From: Microcaldota archaeon
GTDB taxonomy: Archaea > Micrarchaeota > Micrarchaeia > Micrarchaeales > Micrarchaeaceae
Direction of reading: 5' to 3'
Assembly: GCA_021801785.1 (NCBI GenBank)
Contig: JAJYXL010000018.1
Span: forward strand, 21,737-85,736
Length of the DNA stretch: 64,000 nt
The notes below the pieces were generated by a model, which saw only the letters and a program-made list of their open reading frames with translations, ran no database searches and was not told the origin of the DNA. Shown here in pieces: positions 41,419 to 49,969 of this stretch. The translations under genes and the position numbers were made by a program. The first letter of the stretch is position 1, and every line of letters starts with the position of its first letter.

Positions 41419-43851
41419 CTAGGTTGTTATGATATTCGGATTATCCGCATCAACCAATATTACATAACCTGTAGATAAGAATATTCTAAACTCCTCTGCC
41501 TCCTTAGATCTAGACCTGTTAAGCACCTCCAAGAAGTCGTACATCTCAACCTTGTTTAAGAATGCTATATATGTCTTAGAGTTTCTGCTTACTGGTATTC
41601 TCTTGAATTTAGTTGTAGCAGAATTTATTATAATAAGGTGTTTCTCTCCATGTACAGATATAACTATATCTGCCTCATTACTCGTATCTATCTCTGTAAA
41701 CATTATCGCATGAGTAACCATAAACATCCTAAGCTTCTTGAATGTTGATAGATAACGTATATCATGGCCTATCCTCTCCGTCCACTCTTTAGGGGCGTAT
41801 AGACCATCTGCTACATACAATTTGCCATTGCCCACTAGCTGTGTAAGTATACTGTCCACATTATTCAGCGTTAGATTTATCGGCATATTGCCATATCTTA
41901 GATAGTTAGATATGGCTATTCTTACCTCCATAGTGGATAATGGCATATATTTCCAATGATAATACGAATTGAGCTTATCAAAGGTTGATACAACATTATC
42001 GCTCTTCAATTCAATATCTACCATCTTGTGCGGCGGCAGGTCAGGGACATCTATCGTGAAGCTATCATTTATCGGAGATTTGACGAACACTACAAGGATA
42101 AATACCATCGCCAGCACAACACCTAACTCTATTAGCTGGGAGTAATTATTCAATCCAGCAGTGCCGTTATATCCGATTGCGGTAAAGTTTGAAGATAGCA
42201 TAGCGAAACGGAATTCTATTCTGCCTTTCGGTATTGGCGAACCTTTTGGAAGGGTATAGGTCAATATCCCTCCGTCGAGCGTCCCGTTCTGTGGGTACTC
42301 CCCATTCATTGTTAGGACATAAGGTATGCCCGATAATATAATACCGTCAGAACTCACACTAAAATTGATTATGCCATCTGTAAGGTTACCTCCGGTAATA
42401 TTTGTGAATATCGGATCTATATGGAACGAAGCAGATGCATATGTGACATTGTATATGTCCCTTAGCTCCGCTATATAATTGCCCGGAGCAATATCTATAC
42501 TTAAAGGTACCACGAATGTGTAGTTACCACTCACATTCTGTATTGCGGTAAGCGGTATCTCCGCAACCTTACTCATAGTACTGTTGAATATGTATACTCT
42601 TGGCTCGAACAGCTCCGGTATCTCGGAACCAGTATAAACCGTAAACTGCGAATCGACAGGCACGCCAGGCACTATCGTATAAGGCATTGAGAACTGCCCC
42701 CGTGCAAGGTAGTTTGGGGAATAATATAGATATATATAATCGCTACCTTTTGATAACGAATGGTTAGAGCTCGTCGTTACAAGCGTACGTATTTCGCCGG
42801 TATTAAGGAGATCCATATATTTAGAGAAATTATACGCAGAGAGTTCGCTATTCTTTGATGTGGTAGCTGTTCCAGAAGTAAAATTTGTCAATGCAGCCAA
42901 TTCGGATATGCTGATTAGGGGAGTTCTAAGCTGCACCACAGTATTCGTATCGTACGATAATGATGTTATATTTAAGGATGATGAGTAATACGAGTACTTT
43001 GGTAGCCAGAATATCTCAGATATAGCTCTTGCAATGTCATATCCGGATTCGGATGTTGAATTCCAAGAACTCAACGTATTCGGAAATGCTATTATAGAGC
43101 CATTCATTATATTCTCGTATGATATTGCCCCATGCTCGCTCCCGTTGATAAATCTATATTCTGGGTTATTTATATAGAAGCCCATTGTATTTCCTGAAAA
43201 TATTGCCGGTTCTGTGTTTAGGTACTGCGGAGTATTATTACTTGGTACCACAACAGGTCCATTCAGTACGTCTGAGAAGTTCCTTCCTACGTATATTATG
43301 CTTACGCCTCTCTGAAGCAGGCTCTGTATCAATGGTACGCTATTATTTGCCTGTGTACTAGAGAACATATAATTTGGCATATATCCGTTAAATATAAGGA
43401 GAATCGAATCATTCGTAACGTTATCTGGATTTGATATTATGTTAAAATTCTGCGCGTTAGGAACGCCGAAGGCTATCAAATCTTTCGATAAGTACGATAT
43501 CATCTGCTGGTAATTTCCACATTCAAAACATCCCTGTGAAGGGTCTAATATAAATAGACGTGTTGGCGGGGGCCTCTTGAAGAAGGATGTGTTTATGTGT
43601 ATGGATGATTCGTTTATCGCATTTATAGATATTATCGAGTAAGGTACTAGGTTTTGGCTGCCGTTTGAGAGTGATATGCCCTCACCGATAAGATTTGCTT
43701 TTAGCGAAGGTTTTATGTATTGCAGATACGGCAGCTTCAATGACAGCGCTGTTATATATATAAATGCTGTGAACAACACAAATACGAGTATCAGTACGCC
43801 TATTGCTATCAGGAATTTCTTGCTTGTCAATAGCTGCTTTACGGATTTCAA
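41419..43851 (-). CDS. Large two-helix surface protein of the translocation cluster
   Basis: 810 residues. A first membrane helix (residues ~13-36) and a second near 570-595 enclose a ~530-residue outer domain with more than twenty N-x-S/T sequons, an amidotransferase-like Rossmann stretch (residues ~85-200) and beta-sandwich-like repeats. The inner ~210 C-terminal residues include a possible winged helix (TMEVRIAISNYLRYG) and a beta/alpha part not recognised. It is last in the minus-strand operon with the VirB4-like ATPase. A recognition or receptor subunit is my guess. Confidence 0.6.
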   Translation of the reverse strand: MKSVKQLLTSKKFLIAIGVLILVFVLFTAFIYITALSLKLPYLQYIKPSLKANLIGEGISLSNGSQNLVPYSIISINAINESSIHINTSFFKRPPPTRLFILDPSQGCFECGNYQQMISYLSKDLIAFGVPNAQNFNIISNPDNVTNDSILLIFNGYMPNYMFSSTQANNSVPLIQSLLQRGVSIIYVGRNFSDVLNGPVVVPSNNTPQYLNTEPAIFSGNTMGFYINNPEYRFINGSEHGAISYENIMNGSIIAFPNTLSSWNSTSESGYDIARAISEIFWLPKYSYYSSSLNITSLSYDTNTVVQLRTPLISISELAALTNFTSGTATTSKNSELSAYNFSKYMDLLNTGEIRTLVTTSSNHSLSKGSDYIYLYYSPNYLARGQFSMPYTIVPGVPVDSQFTVYTGSEIPELFEPRVYIFNSTMSKVAEIPLTAIQNVSGNYTFVVPLSIDIAPGNYIAELRDIYNVTYASASFHIDPIFTNITGGNLTDGIINFSVSSDGIILSGIPYVLTMNGEYPQNGTLDGGILTYTLPKGSPIPKGRIEFRFAMLSSNFTAIGYNGTAGLNNYSQLIELGVVLAMVFILVVFVKSPINDSFTIDVPDLPPHKMVDIELKSDNVVSTFDKLNSYYHWKYMPLSTMEVRIAISNYLRYGNMPINLTLNNVDSILTQLVGNGKLYVADGLYAPKEWTERIGHDIRYLSTFKKLRMFMVTHAIMFTEIDTSNEADIVISVHGEKHLIIINSATTKFKRIPVSRNSKTYIAFLNKVEMYDFLEVLNRSRSKEAEEFRIFLSTGYVILVDADNPNIITT

Positions 43852-43859
43852 AAAACCCC

Positions 43860-44006
43860 CTAACTCTCCCCCGCATTCTTCACAATCTTGGCTAATACTG
43901 ATGAGAACGCTCTGGTGATAATATTGGGCTTAGGTCCAAGCCTATTGATTATAGTGTACACTCTCGCATATTTTACCCGCTTTATAACTATTGCATTATA
44001 GCGCAT
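43860..44006 (-). CDS. 48-residue basic peptide in the operon
   Basis: A short ORF, ATG 44006 to TAG 43860, that exactly fills the gap between two operon genes: its ATG is 3 bp after one stop and its own stop 8 bp before the next ATG. The product is basic and probably helical (MRYNAIVIKRVKYARVYTI, then a Pro-containing turn and SSVLAKIVKNAGES). No family known. The neat spacing is the evidence for translation. Confidence 0.5.
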   Translation of the reverse strand: MRYNAIVIKRVKYARVYTIINRLGPKPNIITRAFSSVLAKIVKNAGES

Positions 44007-44009
44007 ATC

Positions 44010-44741
44010 TTATCCCTTAAGCTCTATATATTTCAGAGACACCATCTTATTCAGTATCTGCTCAACTCTTGGCTGCGGTAGATTATAATTTTTTGAAAAT
44101 TCTCCTATGTCTATGGTGTTAGCATGCGACTCTATCCAATCCTGAACCATAACCATTAATGACTGGTCAGAATACCTTTCAAGATCCTTCAGCTTTGCAG
44201 TCAATGCATCATTCTCATCCTTGAGTTTAGACGCCTGTGCAGTCAGTATTTTGTTAGAGTTTATAAGCTCTATATTTAATTTTTTAACCTCTCTGTATTC
44301 GTTTAACAATGAATCATAATTCCCAAATAACGTGCTATAACTCTGAGATATCGAATTTAATACTGCATCTATCGCTGAATCTATCTGCTGATAAAATGAC
44401 TGGCTGTCTACGGTGTACTTGTCAGCTATTAGTGATATTATGCCGGTGAGGTTCTTTATTATGTATAGACGTCGAAGCTTTTCGCTTGAATCTCTAGCTA
44501 TTGAGTACTGGACGAATATAGAATCAGGTTTGAATGTTATTATAAAGAACAGGTAAGGGTTCTTTTTGATATCTCTGCTCTCTACATTTATCAGTGATAA
44601 GCTCTGCCCATCGAGTTTAGCCTCAAACATACTTAACGATTTTAACCTAGTCTCTATCTCTTCCAAGCTTCCTAAAAGCTTTCCTGGAATGGCAATCTCA
44701 CTAATATCTGGCTGCTCTACCTCTTCGCTACTCTCTGCCAT
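44010..44741 (-). CDS. Coiled-coil protein with C-terminal winged helix
   Basis: 243 residues: a mixed N-terminal domain (~1-120) with beta strands (YLFFIITFKPDSIFVQYSIA), a heptad-rich coiled coil (~150-190, LIN.N.ILTAQASKLKDEND), and a final ~45-residue helix-turn-helix (IDIGEFSKNYNLPQPRVEQI) with short wing. It may be a regulator or a cytoplasmic adaptor of the translocation machine. It lies ~70 bp after the Zn/two-helix gene; no TATA is obvious in the gap. Confidence 0.5.
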   Translation of the reverse strand: MAESSEEVEQPDISEIAIPGKLLGSLEEIETRLKSLSMFEAKLDGQSLSLINVESRDIKKNPYLFFIITFKPDSIFVQYSIARDSSEKLRRLYIIKNLTGIISLIADKYTVDSQSFYQQIDSAIDAVLNSISQSYSTLFGNYDSLLNEYREVKKLNIELINSNKILTAQASKLKDENDALTAKLKDLERYSDQSLMVMVQDWIESHANTIDIGEFSKNYNLPQPRVEQILNKMVSLKYIELKG

Positions 44742-44812
44742 GTTAATCGTTTGTTCGGGAATGTTTTTATTACTAATTATATACGTCTATTACCTATACC
44801 TAACCGGTATAA

Positions 44813-45208
44813 CTATCTCATACCTTCTCTGCTACTCGCTCCTCTCTTCCTGACCTTGTGATTTACATCAAGAATCAACGATGGCGTATAGCTGATTAAT
44901 GATAGAAGATACATAATTCCTATAAATACTATTGCTGTTATTACCGTATCTATCCTGATGCCACCAACAATTATCCACAAAACTGCAACTATTACTCCTA
45001 GCGATGTGTATAATATTCTGCGTCTGTCATATATATGCTTGCTCTTTTCATACTTTTTATAACAGTCCCTGCATACGACTAAATTGTAACCCTTCTCATT
45101 CTTTGTTACGTTGCGCTTAAACCAGCGTATTGCCCTTATTACATTATCTTCCCTTACGGGTAGCCCATCCTTCTTTATACCGCAGACTATACATCTCTTC
45201 TCTACCAT
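44813..45208 (-). CDS. Zinc-binding protein with two membrane helices
   Basis: 131 residues. Cys pairs KRCIVCGIKK and VVCRDCYKKY suggest one zinc site in the first ~55 residues; two hydrophobic helices follow (~65-85, ~88-108), with a basic tail (HKVRKRGASSREG). It probably sits at the inner membrane face. ATG 45208 is preferred over GTG 45217, which overlaps the upstream stop. Not a family I can name; it is part of the translocation operon. Confidence 0.5.
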   Translation of the reverse strand: MVEKRCIVCGIKKDGLPVREDNVIRAIRWFKRNVTKNEKGYNLVVCRDCYKKYEKSKHIYDRRRILYTSLGVIVAVLWIIVGGIRIDTVITAIVFIGIMYLLSLISYTPSLILDVNHKVRKRGASSREGMR

Positions 45209-45213
45209 AAAAA

Positions 45214-45516
45214 TCACATTATTAGCTTTGCCCTGTATAAGTGACCCGATTCAGAGAGCAGCTTCTCTGCATCTGCCATATCCATAACCTTGCTTATTGC
45301 AAGATCATCCATCCCGAAACGGCGTAATATCTGTATTATCTTATCCCTACTTATATTAAGCCTCTGTAGTTCGGCATAGAATGATATCACATTTATGTGA
45401 TTATGCTTCTTCTCTGCATCTGAAAACAAGCGTGCTATATCTGGCTCGCTGACTCTATACGCTACTAGCAACCTCTTCAACTCCTTTCTCTGCACAGAGT
45501 ATGAATTTCCAGCCAT
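45214..45516 (-). CDS. Helical protein homologous to the C-terminal domain of the neighbouring ATPase
   Basis: 100 residues, all helical. Residues from KELKRLLVAY to ISKVM align without a gap over 68 positions with the last part of the VirB4-like ATPase (from EELKNKLIEI), with about 17 identities and matching hydrophobic spacing (e.g. RLNISRDKI against RSKISNRDI, GMDDLAIS against SIDDILIT). It is thus a free copy of that domain. It starts 2 bp after the ATPase stop. It may compete with or dimerise onto the ATPase. Confidence 0.65.
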   Translation of the reverse strand: MAGNSYSVQRKELKRLLVAYRVSEPDIARLFSDAEKKHNHINVISFYAELQRLNISRDKIIQILRRFGMDDLAISKVMDMADAEKLLSESGHLYRAKLIM

Positions 45517-45518
45517 TA

Positions 45519-47054
45519 TTATACCTCTACTGAGTTGACCGATCCGGTTTCACTCTCATTTGATATTATCCTAGTTATCAGTATATCATCTATACTCAGG
45601 CTCTTTAGGAATACCACTATGTCTCTATTAGATATCTTGCTTCGTTTCAAAAGATTGGCAAACTCATTCATGTTCATCGTTCTGCTGTGCGAATCAAACT
45701 CGGATATGATGTTATTTATCTCTTCACTCCCTATATTTATCTCTATAAGCTTGTTTTTGAGCTCCTCCGCTTCAAACTGGTAATCTTTAGATATAGCTCC
45801 GGAGTCAACCTCGGCTTTCGTTAATACATCAGACATATTTATAGTGTATATATAGAGCGGCTCTTCCCCATGTATCCTCTCCAGGGTAAATACGTGCGGG
45901 AAGTTAAGGCTGGTCTGGAATGCCATATCAACTGCCGCTTGACCTACGCCGAAACTGGAGATCTCGTTCCTTATCGTATCAGAGAAGTTAATAGAGCTCT
46001 GCAGATAGTTCAAGAATTTTTCAAATCTCGTCCTGAGTATGAATGTGGTTCCTACATTTGAGAATATCGCCTCATTTATATCTGTCGGGTTCTGTGAGGC
46101 CACAATAAGGCCAAACTGGTATTTTCTACCCTCTCTCACTATCATCACAGCGTCGCTCTTCTCATCTCCGGCAACCTTCCACGCCTCGTCCAGCACCACG
46201 AGTGTCTTTAAGCCTTTTGACGCACTCCATCCCTCTATCCTCATCTTCTCTTTTAATATCTGCAATATCACAAGAGCAGCAAGTGCTCTATGCTGCTCAT
46301 CCGGCAACCCTGAAAGGTCAATATCTACCAGTCCAGATACTGCCAGTTTGCTAAGATCTATCGTGCTCTTCCTCGCGAAATAATCTTGGCCCTCTCTGGC
46401 AAATTGCCTAAGTCTATATATTGCATTTTCCATCTCTGCAGGATACTCATAAGTGCCCTCCTGCAGTTTCTCTTGTAGCAACTCTATAACATTTTTGAGT
46501 GTAGGAACCTCCTTCTCTGCAGGTGGAATATCCGCTAGCTTGAACCCAAAATTCATATACGATTGCTCGATAGCCTCTTCCGTGAGTCTTCTCTGCTCCG
46601 GAAACTGCGATATGTCTGTAAGTATCTCGAACGAGTTTATTATCTGTTTAGTCCTGTCTAGAGGACGCATTCCCGAAAGATCCATTATATTAAGGAAATC
46701 TCCCTTACCAAAAGATACTATCACTCCACCGCTCTGTTTTACCCATGCCTTATATTCGGATGCCCAATCTATTATCACCGCGTTAGTATCCCATATATAG
46801 TTTGCACGTATAAGGAAGGTCTTTACAAAGTAGCTCTTACCAGATCCTGTAATGCCGACTACGGCTATGTGCGGATTTGTGAGATTATCAAAAGTCCAGC
46901 TAAATGGCACCTTGAATATGTTTGTAGTGCCTATGAATATTGCTTTGTAAGGGTCGTTGATCAGTACACTGGATGGCGGCTCCGGCGGCCTAGATATGAA
47001 AGGTCGCTTGGCTATCTCATTGCTCATTATATATTGCAGTTTGAGTATGCTCAT
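45519..47054 (-). CDS. VirB4/HerA-type (CedB-like) translocation ATPase
   Basis: FtsK/HerA superfamily ATPase expected to power transport at the membrane. In the 515-codon frame Walker A is GITGSGKS at residues 71-78, Walker B is KTLVVLDEAWK near 287-297, the sensor is VASQNPTD near 323-329, and a likely Arg finger is in ILRTRFEKF. The VirB4 N-terminal domain is missing; the two upstream genes may supply it. A ~80-residue helical C-terminal domain is shared with the next gene. ATG 47054 follows GTGGAGG by 5 nt, so I prefer it to GTG 47066. Confidence 0.82.
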   Translation of the reverse strand: MSILKLQYIMSNEIAKRPFISRPPEPPSSVLINDPYKAIFIGTTNIFKVPFSWTFDNLTNPHIAVVGITGSGKSYFVKTFLIRANYIWDTNAVIIDWASEYKAWVKQSGGVIVSFGKGDFLNIMDLSGMRPLDRTKQIINSFEILTDISQFPEQRRLTEEAIEQSYMNFGFKLADIPPAEKEVPTLKNVIELLQEKLQEGTYEYPAEMENAIYRLRQFAREGQDYFARKSTIDLSKLAVSGLVDIDLSGLPDEQHRALAALVILQILKEKMRIEGWSASKGLKTLVVLDEAWKVAGDEKSDAVMIVREGRKYQFGLIVASQNPTDINEAIFSNVGTTFILRTRFEKFLNYLQSSINFSDTIRNEISSFGVGQAAVDMAFQTSLNFPHVFTLERIHGEEPLYIYTINMSDVLTKAEVDSGAISKDYQFEAEELKNKLIEINIGSEEINNIISEFDSHSRTMNMNEFANLLKRSKISNRDIVVFLKSLSIDDILITRIISNESETGSVNSVEV

Positions 47055-47106
47055 ATAATCCTCCACTTCCTCTCAAATATATATTAATGACCATATTTTT
47101 CTTTGA

Positions 47107-47940
47107 TTACGATACCTTATCGAACTCCTCCTCTAACTTACTGAGTGTATCTGGCATAGAGAAATTCATCTTGAACAGTATATATAACTCCCTTCCTGTT
47201 ATTCGGCTGAGCTGTACATCGAAAGAGCTAAATGAGGTGCTTATGGATGATATCTGTGATTCTAGGGTATCCAAGGCCGCCTTCTCACTAACCCCGACCG
47301 CAGTTGTCTCGAAATAAACCAGAGTCGCTATTGGGCGTTCTCCTTGCGATATCCTATCCATCTTTGCCTGAATTATGTTTATATTACGCTGTATCTCCTC
47401 CATCGCATTCTGGCCAGGGTTAGACGATTGCATCAATCTGGCTAGCTGAAACTGTTGGAATGATCTCTTTCCCTCGAGATCGTCCCTCACCTTCTGAACA
47501 TCAAGGCCTACGGATACTATATTATACTTCCACGGGAACTTTAGCGCAGATATGGCACGCTCCCAGTTAGACGGACCCTGTATAAGTTTCATCTCATCCT
47601 CCTGTTGTGTTACCTCCTCTTTGAATGTGTACTGGAAGAGATTGGCTGTTATAAAACCAGTAGCATAGGTGAGTCCCCCCACATTCTTTATTATTGCATC
47701 CTCCTTCTTATTCATGCTATTATCTTTAGCCACTGTGAAAGTTACGCCTAATGTCGACATCAAAATTGGGAATACAAACGTATCGCCCAAGCCGAAACCA
47801 AGCACCATAACAGCGCTTAATATTATGAATATCAGTGCAATGAAATTCGCTATCCCTTTAAATGAGGAGCTCAGAGTGAAAGCTATCACTATAACCATAA
47901 GGGTAAACATCAGGTAAATCAGCTTCTCTACATCCACCAC
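47107..47940 (-). CDS. Two-helix membrane protein resembling VirB3 plus VirB4 N-terminal domain (copy 1)
   Basis: Two membrane helices in residues ~5-70, then a ~200-residue cytoplasmic domain. The end (NIIQAKMDRISQGERPIATL, then VYFETTAVGVSEKAALDTLE and SRITGRELYILF) follows the pattern of the VirB4/TrbE N-terminal region. With the two helices in front it looks like VirB3 joined to the VirB4 N-domain, split from the ATPase that follows. This is pattern-based inference. It starts at a GTG sharing a base with the upstream stop. Confidence 0.5.
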   Translation of the reverse strand: MVDVEKLIYLMFTLMVIVIAFTLSSSFKGIANFIALIFIILSAVMVLGFGLGDTFVFPILMSTLGVTFTVAKDNSMNKKEDAIIKNVGGLTYATGFITANLFQYTFKEEVTQQEDEMKLIQGPSNWERAISALKFPWKYNIVSVGLDVQKVRDDLEGKRSFQQFQLARLMQSSNPGQNAMEEIQRNINIIQAKMDRISQGERPIATLVYFETTAVGVSEKAALDTLESQISSISTSFSSFDVQLSRITGRELYILFKMNFSMPDTLSKLEEEFDKVS

Positions 47941-48770
47941 TATATCATCTCTTCTTTTATCCCTTTTGATATACTCTCTGCCATTGTCGAGTACGGGAGT
48001 TGATACTCCGGCTCTATAAATTTCAATATATCCGTTCCGGTTATTATGGTAGGCGGCACACCGAAAAGCGTACCCGTACCGGATATAAACTCCTTCGCCT
48101 TCTGCTGGGCTATGCTTACCGCCTCGAACTCGGTTGTGCCTTTTGACGATATGGTTATATAGGACACCTGGTCGAACGATATGCTGCTATTTACAGTATC
48201 AAGCATATTCCTCCACATAGAAAGCTTTCCCCTCACCCTACCTATCTTCTCTTTCGGAGCATTGCCGCTGTTCATATCGCTCTCTTCATTCTCCGCTTCG
48301 GATATATTATTACGTATCTGTTGTATATACAGGTCCTTATTCAACACAAAAAGTCCAGTTGTGTATTTAGCTATATCCTTGCTCTGCCCTATGAGCCTAC
48401 CTACCAGGTTTGAGAATTCGATCTTCTCTATATCCTTCATCTCCGTGGATGAACGGTATAGCGGGATCTTTATGAATACTGTTGCGGTATACTCATCCTC
48501 GTTTCTCAGGATTATAGCATCCTTACCTGTTGACATATAATAAGGCACAGAGTCGTCAAGCACCACGCTTTTAGATCTCTGCTTAACCATCTTAAATATG
48601 AACTCTGAGTAGTACCTCATTAGCACAGATAATCCGGTCAACATAAGTCCGATTATAAATATCAATAATTTTATCGCTACGGGGATCTGAGATGATGGTA
48701 TTACAGCCCCAAATACGACTAGGGCAAAGGCAATTATCAGCATTATCATAAAGAGTACTAAATTATTCAT
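47940..48770 (-). CDS. Two-helix membrane protein resembling VirB3 plus VirB4 N-terminal domain (copy 2)
   Basis: 276 residues with the same architecture as the next gene: two hydrophobic helices (~5-25, ~32-52), a short basic turn (MVKQRSKS), then a cytoplasmic domain with a strand segment (YTATVFIKIPLYRSS), KLSMWRNMLDTVNSSISFDQ and VSYITISSKGTTEFEAVSIA. It could be the partner half of a heterodimer. A TATA-like gtataaaaatg (~48803-48813) suggests a second promoter here. Confidence 0.5.
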   Translation of the reverse strand: MNNLVLFMIMLIIAFALVVFGAVIPSSQIPVAIKLLIFIIGLMLTGLSVLMRYYSEFIFKMVKQRSKSVVLDDSVPYYMSTGKDAIILRNEDEYTATVFIKIPLYRSSTEMKDIEKIEFSNLVGRLIGQSKDIAKYTTGLFVLNKDLYIQQIRNNISEAENEESDMNSGNAPKEKIGRVRGKLSMWRNMLDTVNSSISFDQVSYITISSKGTTEFEAVSIAQQKAKEFISGTGTLFGVPPTIITGTDILKFIEPEYQLPYSTMAESISKGIKEEMI

Positions 48771-48835
48771 ACAATACCATCATTATATTTATGTAATACA
48801 TTTTTATACACTTTATCTATTATCCTCTTTAAACC

Positions 48836-49969
48836 CTATATAAAGCTACGCAGTCTGCCGGTACTGCCTGACACTCCACCAATAATAGCCGCCATCTGCA
48901 CTATGAATACATATGATACAGCCATTATAAGCGAGGGGTAGAAGAATACCAAGAGCCAGAACGGGGCTATCGCAGATGTAATATCTTTAACCTCAGTAGC
49001 CAATTCCGAATTCTTACTCAACCCATTTGTTATGAAGCCATTATTTGCAGAGAAGAGATTCATCTGCGCAGTCGCTGTAGCAAATTGGCTATTTAAGCTA
49101 GGTGCGGTGAAGTAATATGCTACCGAGAACATTATAGGCACTACAAGATAGAACGCTATACCTATGGCCATAAGCATCCCACCCAATCCCCGTGTCGGTA
49201 GGAACGCTCTGAGAAGGACTCCCGGTATTATAAATGCAGGTATTGAAGCAACAGCAAAAAACAGCACCAAATAATACTCCGCATAAAGTGCGATTATTCC
49301 ATCAGCCAGAAGCTTAGATATCTGTAGTGATGGTGTCAGGAAGAATAATTGGTATAAACTGATCGGAAGGCCTATAACGCTATTCAGAAAATTGCCTAGT
49401 GAATTATACCCACTAATTCCAAGACCTATACCCAGTGAGGCTATGGCCGAGCCACTCAAGTATGTGCTGAATATAGACCCGTACAGGCTCTCTGCCTTGG
49501 TTATTGTCGTCCTCATAAGGTATATCGATGTTGCATATGGGTTTATCGGCCCGGTGACGATAGAGGGTATAAATCCGAATACTATTGCACATACATACAA
49601 GAACATCCCAACTATCAGCCCTGTGGCAAAAGCCTCATATAACTCGGCAAGGCCGAAGCTCCTTATCTTAGAATTTCCAAGAACAATCCCTACGGCGAAT
49701 ATTATCGCCGCTATAGATATGGCTATTCCCACCGCAATTATCCCAAGCGGAAGGTATTTTATCCAAACGGAATAGATCTGCTGGTTTATTGGGCAGTACC
49801 ACGGAGCCGACTCAGATATCAGTGTAGCGGCACTGGTTGGGAGCAGACCGCATCCGAGAATCTGAGACCCTGGAATGGTAGTACCAGGTAATGATACTGA
49901 TTGGGAATATCCAAGATGGACTGCCTGGATTATAAACATCAACAATATTGCAATGATTATATATCTCAT
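48836..49969 (-). CDS. VirB6/TrbL-like polytopic membrane protein, paralogue 1
   Basis: 377 residues with signal peptide (MRYIIIAILLMFIIQAVHLG, cut near SQS) and about seven membrane helices. It carries the family signature shared by six neighbours: GVLLRAFLPTRGLGGMLMAI. A conserved acidic helix (LAELYEAF) precedes the second span. It resembles VirB6/TrbL/CedA channel subunits in size and topology. ATGA overlap with paralogue 2. Last of the six. Confidence 0.65.
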   Translation of the reverse strand: MRYIIIAILLMFIIQAVHLGYSQSVSLPGTTIPGSQILGCGLLPTSAATLISESAPWYCPINQQIYSVWIKYLPLGIIAVGIAISIAAIIFAVGIVLGNSKIRSFGLAELYEAFATGLIVGMFLYVCAIVFGFIPSIVTGPINPYATSIYLMRTTITKAESLYGSIFSTYLSGSAIASLGIGLGISGYNSLGNFLNSVIGLPISLYQLFFLTPSLQISKLLADGIIALYAEYYLVLFFAVASIPAFIIPGVLLRAFLPTRGLGGMLMAIGIAFYLVVPIMFSVAYYFTAPSLNSQFATATAQMNLFSANNGFITNGLSKNSELATEVKDITSAIAPFWLLVFFYPSLIMAVSYVFIVQMAAIIGGVSGSTGRLRSFI

